Below are positions 1 through 10,977 of a DNA stretch of 64,000 bases, in pieces; positions within the stretch are counted from its first letter, which is position 1; each line of letters begins with the position of its first letter. Made by a program: the position numbers and the translations under genes. Under the pieces are notes generated by a model that worked only from the letters and a program-made list of their open reading frames with translations, was not told the origin of the DNA and did no database searches. The DNA lies in NCBI GenBank assembly GCA_030248065.1, contig JASAMV010004010.1, positions 1-64,000 on the forward strand, read 5' to 3'. Origin of the DNA: Rhynchonema sp. JSB1_4. Lineage: Eukaryota; Nematoda; Chromadorea; Monhysterida; Xyalidae.

Positions 1-336
1 ATTTGCCTTAAAAAAATTCGACCTGTTCTGATGTTGATGAAGCAAGCGACGTCGAATTTTTCTTGCAAACGCTAGGCGCAGTGCCATTACATTATACATG
101 TCGTCGCCGCAGCCTAAACGGCATACTGTACGTGCGTGTTGTAGCGACCCTTTACTGCGTTTGCACGGAGTTCCATGACGTGCGTTGACGACAATAGAAT
201 TAGCCTTAAAAAAGCAGTGCCTTAAAGTCGATCCTGACGCATACAGAGCATTAATTTAAGTCACGCCAACTGAGCCATGGATTAAAGGGGGCCACATACA
301 GAGCATTAATTTAAGTCACGCCAACTGAGCCATGGA
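1..336. other. Non-coding DNA with a 55-bp tandem duplication
   Basis: No coding exon is recognisable here. Positions 240-294 and 295-349 are two near-perfect copies of a 55-bp unit. Each copy ends in TTAAAGGGGGCC, so the unit contains the left edge of the adjacent TTAA-flanked foldback element and probably arose by local slippage after insertion. Confidence 0.7.
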
Positions 337-968
337 TTAAAGGGGGCCTTTCGCATTTCAAATTGCCTTCAAACTTTGCACGCATTTGAATGGTGTTCAG
401 GGCGTTATTAAACTCTCACGCACCAAGAACCCAATCTGCAGCATGCGACCAGCAGATGCACTTTAATAAGAACATCCGGGAATAAAGTGTGCCGCGGACC
501 AGCCCAATTTTTACCTGCGCATTCAGGCATCAAACAGCTTGGTCAAAAAGGTGTCAAGGCGAATGAATGTTTCGCATGAAACGTGCAACACCGCTAACTA
601 TGGAATTTCGCTTTTCTTTTTATTTCGAATTTCAACGAATTGTTCCAGCGTGACAAGCAGACTTGAAACATCGTTGCAATTCGAAATAAAAAGAAAAGCG
701 AAATTCTATAGTGAGGCAGGGGCAAATATCGTGCGAAACACTCTGCGCCTTGACCGCCCTTGTCATCAGGCGAGTTGCCTGAATGCGCAGGTAGAAATTG
801 GGCTGGTCCACATTCGATTTTGTTCCCGGATGTTCCTCTTGAAGGGCATCTCCTGGACGCATGCTGAATGTTAGACCTCCGGTGTGTTTGACTTTGATGA
901 CGCCTTGACCACTGTCTAAACACTTGCGAGGTTTGAAGGGGGTTTGAAATGCGAAAGGCCCCCTTTAA
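337..968. mobile_element. TTAA-flanked foldback element (MITE-like)
   Basis: The element spans 341-964. It starts AGGGGGCCTTTCGCATTTCA and ends with the complement, and is bordered by TTAA at 337-340 and 965-968. The two halves are complementary along most of their length: the 490-530 segment pairs with 775-815, and 600-630 pairs with 675-705. The turn is near 655. TTAA target duplications are the hallmark of piggyBac-type transposition, so this is likely a non-autonomous passenger. It carries no transposase. Open frames inside it are by-products of the inverted repeat. Confidence 0.8.
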
Positions 969-2780
969 AAAGGGTTTTCTGTTCGTAACTGTATCGCCAA
1001 AGCACATAAGGCCTAAAACAACTATCGCTGAACCAAACCTTCTGATTTACTCGTCGAAGTGTGTCAAAATGCATATCGGGGCATGCGCGGTAGCGCTCGA
1101 GTGAATTAGTACCGGGCGTGAAGCAGTGGTAATGTAACTAATGCACTGCTTCCGGTTCACGTCTCTTTCATTAGTTAGCGACACATATCCTACAGTATGT
1201 AGGGACGTAAACTAAGTTCCAAGATTTCAGTCGTTGCCCTCGTGTCACACAAGAACCCGGTGTGATTAGAAGCGTAATAGAAGTGTAATACTGAACAGAA
1301 AAAAGTCTGTCGGCTGCGTTCCAATATAACCAAAGAAGACTACATACCTAATAACGTAATGACTCCACTCCAGAACAACCAAATTAGCCACCAATATAGC
1401 GTCATCGTGTGTTTTCCCTTGTCAGACAATATGCAACCTTGGTGGTATGGTGAGCAATAAGTTGCTGTCTGTCATGTTAAGAGTCGGTCACAACCTCACA
1501 AAACCCGAGGTTTTTGCATGCATCAAAAGACGCAGGAGTACATGGGGCCGATCCGCACATGACCGCAATACACCCGCGGTGTTTGCACGCGGTTAAAATA
1601 CGACGCGGGTATGCCGTTCTAAAATTTTGATTCGCGATGCTTTTTTGCACCATTATATGTACAGGGGTGTGTTCCAGATTCATATGTGTGGTGTTCAGCC
1701 ACGAAAGTTTGAAAGTTGAATAAATTTGAGGCATTCTTTCTCACCTGTGGAAAGCGGCTGTTCGTCGCTCATAAACCATTAAGATAGCAATAAAAATGAC
1801 GGTTATTTTGGATTTCGTTTTAAACTGCAATCACAGCTTTCGCACAAACGGGCCAGGTGCTTCTAAACTAGTACTTCTAAAGCTGAAAAACGAGCTGAAT
1901 TGACCTAATCGCGCTGATCTCAAGCTTCGGTGAAAGCTGACGTGCAAAAACCAGCGTTTTTTGCATGTGTTCAACCAAATGCAACCCTCGTTGAGCAAAC
2001 GCCAGCGCTGTGCAAAAACCTCGGGAGCACAAAAACCCTGGGCGTGCAAAACAAAAACCCCGGTCATCAATTGTGACCCTTACCTTACAGTACTATATAT
2101 GGAAGTATACCTGGCTTCTTACACAGCATGATCCCTGTTTTTCATAAGTGACTTCTGCAATCTAAACCGTAACAACCGTGTGCTTTTACGTCCTTCTTCT
2201 CAAACAACCAGCTTCGAAGGATCATGCTTTTATTATTATTATTCTGCTGGCAACTCGGAAGTTATCCATAAAGTGTGGTCAAATGACCCGAACGGCCTGC
2301 ACTAACAATATCAACTGCTCAAAGCCAAGCTCAAATGATGTCACATATCACGAGGATATCACAGATCACCGAAACTAAGCCTTTGTTTGAGTGGCTTCAC
2401 TGTTTCCGTTCCCAGAAAGTGACGATCACATTTGAGTGTCCAAAGCGGACGTGCGCTCCTTCCACGGGATAGTGGTTAGGCGATCATCGGTGCGCGGGGC
2501 TGGGTTGAAACGTGCAGTAACCCTTCTTTCTTCACTTTTTCTTCCGTGTTCATTTAGCTATTGTCTTCGTTGTTGAGCCATCGATTTTGTACCAATTTAC
2601 AGCCATCGATGGGATTAATTAAATTGGTCAAAATGAGTGTGAAAGTTGCTGTTGTTTTGGAAATTGTTTGGTCATATCCGGGTCAGTTTGGTGATGATGG
2701 CTAATATGCTTGGAAGGTCAAGAATTCAAAAGCTCAGCGTCAGTGCAAAACCAGATCAAAGGATCATGCTTTTCAGAACA
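969..2780. other. Intergenic DNA upstream of the GPCR gene
   Basis: No exon can be supported here. A hairpin lies at about 1118-1165 (arms around GTGAAGCAGTG / CACTGCTTCCGG). At 2468-2515 there is a decayed tRNA-like A-box/B-box stretch that lacks a full cloverleaf and may be a SINE remnant. The first exon of the GPCR gene may lie at the right-hand end but was not identified. Confidence 0.5.
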
Positions 2781-2822
2781 GCTGACAGACACGCAGCACG
2801 TCTACAACGATATTGATTTCAG

Positions 2823-5800
2823 GGCCATCACTAATCATAATGCTAGCGGTGCCGTATATATTATTGTGCGTCACCACAGTGCTGGGTACCAGCTGGACAG
2901 TGCATGTGGCGTTGCGCAGTGCCCATCGAGCAAGTATTGACGTACTGGTGCTGAACGTGGCCATCGCTGACTCCTTACTGGTCATCGTTACTGTCGTTGC
3001 GCACCTGCTAGTATGTGAGTTACTGGGATACATTTGCATTTTTTTATTCTTTTGGGCCGTTCCCTGATGCACACTGTGTTACCTGCAGCATGTACAAGCA
3101 TTGTTAACATCGATCCCCTTATGACACGCTTATACGATTTTTTCAATTTCGCTTTTGTTGAATCATAATTTTCGGAAGGGCACACTGCTCTCACCCTTGT
3201 TTGGTTGCTCGTAGCCGAGCTGAGTATCCCATCCGACCTGTCCTCACTGATAACACTTTCAGCAAGGAAATAATACTGTTGTGAATCCGTTCAATAAGAC
3301 ACGCTATCACATTTCTAATTTCCAGCGCCCGACGCGTTGTTCGGTGTGTCACGATGGATAATGTGCGTTTGCATGCTTGTGCGACTCTACGTTGTCATCG
3401 CCATGTCCCGACAAAAGTATGCCACTTAATGTTGGGCTTAGGCTAATATCGTGTAGAAGCATCACCCTGATCGTTTGCAGTCGTTCAACAGCAGCGCAAC
3501 CATTCAAGACTGATGTGAGCCGGATGGAGCAGTTTGTGAGCAGCGTGGTCGTTTGGCTGCTATCAGTGCTCGGTGGCGGTGCCGCGCTGTCCGACCGACC
3601 CTTCTGGCACACAGTGCCCAACAACAGCAATGTGACGCTCACTCACCTGGTCTACCGATCGGACAATATGCCGTCGATTTCTGTTGTTGTCGAGTTGGGT
3701 GTGCCCACCCTGGCGTTGGTGGTTGTGTTGTGGCAGAGTGCTGCGTTGTGCTTTGCCAGACGACTGCAGCAGCGACGACTCAGTCTCGGCACCACGTGTC
3801 ATACGAGCAGTTGTATGACCAATGAAACGCTCGGGGTTGGTCGCATTGCTTGCTGCAGTTGAGTGAGGGGAGGCGATGTTTGAAAACCACGCAGTCAAAA
3901 TGATGTTTCAGAGCCAAAAATTCCGTCTGGCTCACAGTAACGCGTTGCGACAACTGCGCTTCGAATTGGTGATTGCCAACAGTCTGCTCACACTGTTTGT
4001 CACCATGCCGATGGCCGTGTTCTACGTCGTCATCCTGACCAGCAACAGCATCATCAGTGCACCATGCCAACACAACACGCGTCAGTACGTCGAACTGGTG
4101 CAGCTGGTGATCACGTGTGCCCGACCGCTCATCTATTTCACCCATCACTACCGTCGGCATCGATTGTACACTGCGATGGAGCAAGCCTCGTTGAGTGCCG
4201 CTGTGCGAATCGCCCATATTGGACCGCGGGGGTACTTGAAAGATCAGGTGAGATTAAATTATTTGTGGTTGGCAATCTTTGTGATGGGAACGGGTTGGTT
4301 CGCATCTGCCTGATCACTCGATTGGACTTTTATTTGTGTGAAGGATACTTTGGGACTTAGCGATGTCATCAAATTCGATCAGCGTAATGGTGGCTTGTTA
4401 CTAAACCCCGTAACAAAACAAGTTTTGTGCTGACCTGAAGTTGATGGCATCCGCAGATGAACTATTCTGTTTGGTACAAAAAGTCCCGAATTGTGCTGCA
4501 ACTGTGGCAGACCAGATCCACAGCGATCCCCCAAGTTTGATGCGCGTGCCTTATTTGAGATTGTGACGCAATAAATTCTATGAAACATCAGTCGGCCAGA
4601 AAGACAGTCTGCCTTACTGATGTTTCACAATCCAACAATTGCACACAATTATCAACGGGATGGTTGACAGGGTACGCAAATGTCGCGCAGTCTTGGCAGT
4701 GGCGGCTCAGCCGGACATCGATTGAGTGTGGTCGACGAACAGGACACAGGCAATGGTGAAACATCACAAAGTAAACGATGTCGCACAGACAGTGGCAAAT
4801 CGGCACCGTTGACTGGCGAGACTCGACGGTTGGTCTGATGTTTCACTGACAGTGATTTGAAAAGTACACAGAAAAGTTGATCCTAGGCTCAACAAACGTT
4901 TTGGCCGCACTCAGACAAACGCGAAAAGCGAAAAGTTCAGCACAACAGCAACTCCTTAACCACGGGCCTAAACCACAGTAATGCTCAAACAAAATGTTTC
5001 AGATGCTGTTTGGCGGCGCGGATATACACACAAAAACTTTTTTTCCCTTCCCCCCGAGGGCCCCTTGTGCTGGCCGAAATTGGCGACACAAAATTGACCT
5101 CAGAAATATCCGTGATGCAACATGAATAAGCCAGGGCCAATCTGATCCCCAAGTTTACATCGGTCTCACCAGCAATATACTTAGCTATGACAAGACAACT
5201 GGAATCAGCCGTGTGCAGATCAACCCTAATCCATCTACGAAATTCAGGTTCAGCAATCGCAAATCGGCGATCAGTCTCGATCACGGCGCGAGTCTGCTTC
5301 AAAAGTCCTTGACTAGAAACGCGTTCGGATTGAAGTCCGACTCGCAAACGGATGTTCAGGAGAAAGCGATGGCAGCGGGACAGTTTGTCAAGAATCAATT
5401 CCATTCGATGCGAGACCGACGTCGACGCACAAAAGCGTCCTTCCGTGTGCTGTCGGTGAGACGCGTGTCACGACCATCTGAATGGCTGTCCATTGGTGCG
5501 TATGGGTGCTACTCGATTAGCTCGCTCCCAATCATGATTTGTGGGTGGGCTTGGGTTTAGGCTTACAGACAGCCTACGCCCTACCGTTGGGAAAGAGCTA
5601 ACAATCTAGTACCGAATTTTGGTCATTTCTTGTGCCCAGGCCTTAGGTCTGCGATCAAGCGTATAGTCTTTGGTTACGGTTATGGTTGACCCGAGCCTGA
5701 GCCCTGGGCTAGAAGCAAGTGAATCCATCAAAATAACTCATATAAGAATGGATACACGCAAGGCGTTGCACTTGAACCTGCCTGTGAAACATCACCAATC

Positions 5801-6154
5801 CATATGCGTGCAGGTTGTCCCCCAAGTGTGCACCGTCAACCATCAGTGCGTCACGTGCGTGTGGACAGTTCACTGCCGAAGGTGTCCGTTCCCCACCAGC
5901 ACACCAAGCACGAATCAATCAAAGAGCGTCGAGTAGCCGTCAGTCCGTTCGCCAAACTCACCAAAACACTCTCCAACCCGTCGTCGGCCGAACACAAATC
6001 GCGTTCGCTGCTGGATTTGATACCGAATCGCCAACAGAAACGTCTGTCGGGCCCGTCGAATATCGAATGCAGCGTGCCCGTCATTGTGGTCACACAGCCA
6101 GAGTTGGTGGTCGTTGTTGGCGACCGACACGAGTTTGTGTTGGATATGTTGTAA
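2823..6154 (+). CDS. Class A (rhodopsin-like) G protein-coupled receptor, 5' end not resolved
   Basis: This is a seven-transmembrane receptor read from six exons: 2823-3014, 3326-3416, 3481-3857, 3895-4247, 5219-5455 (or 5444) and about 5814-6154. Exon 1 gives TM1 and TM2, with the class A signature LNVAIADSLL. Exon 2 gives ECL1/TM3 ending VVIAMSRQ where DRY would sit. Exon 3 gives TM4, a loop with N-glycosylation sites, and TM5. Exon 4 gives TM6 and TM7 (CARPLIYF replacing NPxxY). The last two exons form a long basic, Ser-rich cytoplasmic tail ending at the stop at 6152-6154. Phases agree across the first four junctions. The 37-bp intron 3858-3894 is very short. The last junction is ambiguous: the strong donor at 5456 is out of phase with the acceptor at 5813, while a weaker donor at 5445 fits. 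A TTTCAG acceptor opens exon 1, so the true start lies upstream, or the ATG at 2840 is used. The ligand cannot be inferred. Confidence 0.8.
4248..5218 (+). other. GPCR intron 4 with clustered GTGAAACATCA motifs
   Basis: This 971-bp intron lies between a phase-0 donor (CAG|GTGAGA) and acceptor (GTGTGCAG|AT). It holds four copies of the dispersed 10-11-mer, in both orientations, at 4581, 4618, 4756 and 4836, the densest cluster in the window. No coding exon was seen inside. Confidence 0.65.
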
Positions 6155-7033
6155 CCACTGTGTGTCACTGAAGGAAAAACAGTTCAAACATACGATGTAT
6201 TTTGTTTCTTATATTTTCCAAAAACTTGTTTACATTTTCATGCTCGAAGATTTTATAGGTTATATCTTTATCACTTGTATTTTTTATTTGGGAGTATTTT
6301 GGATCTCTTTGTGCATATATTTGTTATAGAAAAAATAGCTGCAAAACTGGAATTACACTGTTAGCGTGATCAGTTTTCATTTGTCACTGGAACATTTTTA
6401 CACATCATTTTCATGGTCAAGCAGTATGCAGTTCACAATTTGCGCAGCACCCGGGCTTTTTTAACAAAACATTGCGTGTTTGGTACAGTGATGCTGTTGT
6501 CAAACACAACAATCAATCAAAAAAGATCGCATGGATTTTTTATATTTCGCATATAAACTCTTTGGAATGTGTTTATTCTGAGTCAAACTCGTATAGACCT
6601 ATGTATTGTTGCCAGATTTTCACCTTTTAATAAAATTTATACGAGCGTCAAGTGCACCCATATAGCTGGTCAATCGCCCACTCACAATAGCTTGTACTTC
6701 GTAAACAATTCCCGCTCAAAAGTACACACTGAGTCGTCAAATTGTAAAAAATGATACAAATTTGAACAACAATAAACCTGCGTGAGTGTCGAACTAAACC
6801 GGCTGTGGTTTGATTCTGCTGACCGGTTATAAATTTGACGAGCACAGGACAAAGAAAAGTTTTTGCATGTATTGCTACACAGATTACAATAAAGCAACGA
6901 ATTGATAGTTGAAAGCTCTGATAAAACAAAGTAACCGGAAGCTACATAGTTTATCATTGCATTTCAGAACGTATTATGTACGTATACTGTATGAATAGCT
7001 CAACAAAAACCAGCACAAAATCGAAATTTGAGA
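6155..7033. other. AT-rich intergenic region between the GPCR and MAN-A
   Basis: This 0.88-kb stretch is AT-rich and has no supported exon. It should contain the 3' UTR of the GPCR gene and the promoter and 5' UTR of MAN-A. No clear TATA box or terminator could be singled out. Confidence 0.5.
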
Positions 7034-10000
7034 ATGAAACGTTCAAGAAATTCTCTAATCCTTGTCCTAATTATCTGCATTTGCTCGATTTTGTATGTGC
7101 TGGCGCAGAATGCGGACAACATTCGGTGCAAGGACGAAGGCAAACACAGAATCGATGGCAAATCGATTGATTGGAACAAAACGACCATCGTCGATCAGAG
7201 ACAGCTGATTGATCTGGACTCGTGCGAGTTCTTCTGCTGCAATCACGGACACGGAAGTACGTTGTTGGGCAATTGGGTGCTGTGCCGTGCCAATCAGGCT
7301 TTATGGTCTATTCACAGCTGCTACAAGATCAGCTCTGACGTTAGATTTATAGTCCACATGCTGACGTTTACCCAAAACCGTTTTGAGATTGCGGCGGTCT
7401 AACGTGGGAGGAGCCACCATCGTACCAATGTCGCCTATTCAAGTGTATCGATGAGGCTGACTGTGGTGGATTGGTGGACCAAGTCGGGGCGCACACCACA
7501 TTCGGCATATTTGAAGTGCTGACGCCGAAACCGACGACGCTCGCGACAAGTTAGATGCTTGAAACATTTGTGAAAGTAGGCATCTGAAGATAATGAGCAA
7601 ACGCACGAAGTGGTCACATAAGGTTAGGAAGAGGACAGACCCTCGAAGGACAAAGAAGAGAGCCACTACAAATCTTTCGGCTTTGGCTGAGCTAAGGCTC
7701 ATGCTGAAGCCGCTGTTCTGTCCCATAACCAGGAGGACATTTTGGGGCTCGGTCACTGGAAGAAGATGAATAAAAGGCCCTTTTGCAGCCAAACGTACTC
7801 AAATTGTCGTATGAGATGTACGAAGCTACATAGAATCCCTTTATTGCAGCGACTACGATACAGACCACCCCGCCACCCGACTGTCCCCCAAAGTCAACGA
7901 GTGGGGAAATCCTGAACGAATGTCGGGACGATTTACGAAAGGAATACAAACAACGACAAATCATACCTGGTTGCGCCACCGAAGTGAATCGCATCAAACT
8001 GAGGGACTTTCAGTCGTGTTGGGCCTATTGCTGTTATTATGATAAAAATGGTGCGTTTAAAAATTCAAAAAATATTGATAATGAGCAATAAAATAAAATG
8101 TTGAGGTTGCACTTCGGTCACCTACATCGAGGCACCCATATTCGACTGCATCATGTACAATTGTCGGACGGAAGAGGAATGTCCGCTAAGCGCTAATCTG
8201 ACCACCGAAACCGCTTTTGTTCGACTCGCACCGTGCGCATTCGATTATTTTTTTCTTATTTTATTTTTTAGACATCTTCAATATCATAACGACAATGTTG
8301 TTCGCAGACCAACAACGACAACAACAACTACAACTACAACAACTCCGACCACAACCACAACTACAACAACACCAACAACAACTACAACGACAACAACAAC
8401 ACCAACCACAACAACAAGTTAGACACTGAAAATGTCACATCTTTCAAAAAAAATTCAACTGACTCTTATGAAAGCAGATGATATAAATAATAGCTGCATT
8501 ATTTTGCTTCAAGCTCCAACAACAACAACACCAACCACGACAACTCCCACCACCACAACAACAATGGTTTGATGCCGTTGTTTTGAAAAATAGCGATTAT
8601 TGTTGCGCATGAATTGGTCAGAATGTATTTGCACTGATAATTCCATGATCATTCTTTGCTGTTGCGTACTGTATGGGTCATGGTTGCTAAATGGGTTTTT
8701 AGTTTTTGCAAATCCGTGTTCTAAGATAATTTTTACATTTGTTTCGGATCACCCCCTTTTTTACTTATTTTCCGACGGTCAAGCCGTTGAGCGGAATTTT
8801 GGTACATTAGCGCTTCATATCTCGTTCCGTGAATTTTTGGTACAGAAATTAGGTACCAATTTGAGGCACTGTCCAGACAGGATACTGTTTGAGACCAATC
8901 TGTACTTGAGTGGAACTACCCCCTTAAAGACAACAACACCAACCACAACAACGACAACACCAACCACAACGACAACCACCCCAACAACAACACCGCCGAC
9001 CACCACAACAGAGGCATGCAAACCTTTTCATACATTTTTATGCAATCCGAGACCTTGTTCAATCGTGCCATTGACTTTTCTTTTGACAGGAGCCTCCCCA
9101 TGCATCTCTGGATTGCCATATTTCAGCCCCCTCTCTGTGATCTAACACTGGTGCTCCTGCCACATGTTGAATTGGTGCCGGGCCCGTCCGTTCGCACGTT
9201 GGGTACCGTATCCGTGCTGTCACCAAGGCAGTGCACCGATTATTGCTGCCATCTGGGCGCACGTGCGTTTGATTGACCGTTATTTTGAATTCATTTCGGA
9301 AACATCACCCAATCGGACACACAACAGGTTGCAACAGCATAATGTTCACATCGGCGGGTCGTTGTGTGGCGTACAACTGTCCCACGCAGCAGGACTGTCC
9401 CGTCCAGCCACAGGCACACATTCACACGTACATGGCATTCAGTCGGATGGCCATCAGCACACGACCACCAACCACCCGGCCACCCACCACGCCCTTCACT
9501 CAACCCACACCCGTGCCCACAACATTGGTGCGTGAAACATCATCAGGCGTCACACTGTTATAGCTGCATTGGAATGGCTTTTATGTTAATCCAAATCAGA
9601 ACTGTCAGTGAATCTCGGATTGCTTGGTTCAAAAGGGACCCTGACGGATCCGATTCGACCACCAAGGTTGATACTATACGTCTGTGCCTATCGCATATAG
9701 TTAAATCTCCACACAGTGAACCTCTACATAATGAATCGATCTATGTACATACAGTGTATACGAAAGGTCAGTTCCCAAATTGATAAACTATTCCCAAGTG
9801 GTACTCTGAAAGTGATTATTCTTCGTGGTGAATAAAATAGTCGGGCCCCGTTCTCTTCACCATGGAGAGATGTTTGACTGCAGCAATGAAGTGCTGTTGA
9901 ACATCCTCCCCCAGCATAACTGAATAATTCTTCTTTCAGCCTCCCGAACTGTGCGACGAAACGTTGACCCTGATCGACGAGGTGCACCTCGTTGCCAGCA

Positions 10001-10940
10001 AGGGTGCAACCATGCTGGGTGACTTGATTGCATTGGACCACATCGAGTGCACTGAGTACTGCTGTCGCTTGGGCGCTGGTCAGTTCGCACTTTTGATCAC
10101 TTTTCACCTCACGCTACAATTCCTGTGTGTTGAGCCAACTTTATCTTGCAGCCTGTACGGGTATTACCTACGACCGCCGCATGGGTCAATGTCTGTTGTA
10201 CAATTGTCCGTCGCAACAGGATTGTCCAGTGGCACACAATCCCAACACGTTGTCCTACCTGGCTATAGCTCGAATGCCGATAAGCACAACGACCATGCCG
10301 AGCACGTTGGCACCCAGACCCAATCGTGACCATTGTCCGCATCCGATGCCTGGCGGTTCGCTGATTGCAATAAGATGACTGACGTCAAACTCGGTGATCG
10401 GATCGGATCGCGATTTGTTTTGGTCACATGAATTTTTTGTATCGCTAACATCTCAAGAGATTTACTGATTCCCCAAATTTCGGCCAGCTAACTTTTGGTC
10501 CAAGACAAGAAAGCAAATAGTACGCTGGTCGAAATTAGTGGCATCTGAAATCGAACTGAAAGGATCAGTGACCCGCTGATATCCGATTACCAGGTTTGAT
10601 AGCTGCCATCGAGGCTATTTTCTGGATGGATTGCATCGTAACTGTCCTCATTGTTGTTGCTTCAGATCAACTGAATTTGTCCAAGAAACGTCAACTGGCC
10701 ATCAGTAACACGACCGAGCTCGACCCTCGTTGTCTGATCGGCGCCGGCGCCCCGTGGTTCAATGGTGAACACGTTGACAATCGATGCATCCTGCCTTTGA
10801 ATGCGCTCATCACCACTGACGAAGTGGCCTGTTTCATATATTGCTGTCAACACACAGACCACCGTGCGTTTGTATAGTCTCATGGCACTTTGTGTTGCTG
10901 CTGCTGTTTTTCCCTTCTGAAAAAAAAAAAAAAAAAAAAA

Positions 10941-10977
<37 letters not shown>

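Noticed and set aside
539..1007. Overlapping open frames on both strands in the first kilobase
   Set aside because: They mirror each other because the region is a long inverted repeat (foldback element).
2468..2530. tRNA-like sequence with ATAGTGGTTAG and GGGTTGAAAC
   Set aside because: No full cloverleaf with paired acceptor stem can be formed, and the B box departs from GGTTCGANNCC. It is more likely a decayed SINE fragment.
6084..6329. Hydrophobic frame after the GPCR stop codon
   Set aside because: The sequence is AT-rich 3' flank. The hydrophobic translation follows from T-rich DNA, and no splice site links it to the receptor.
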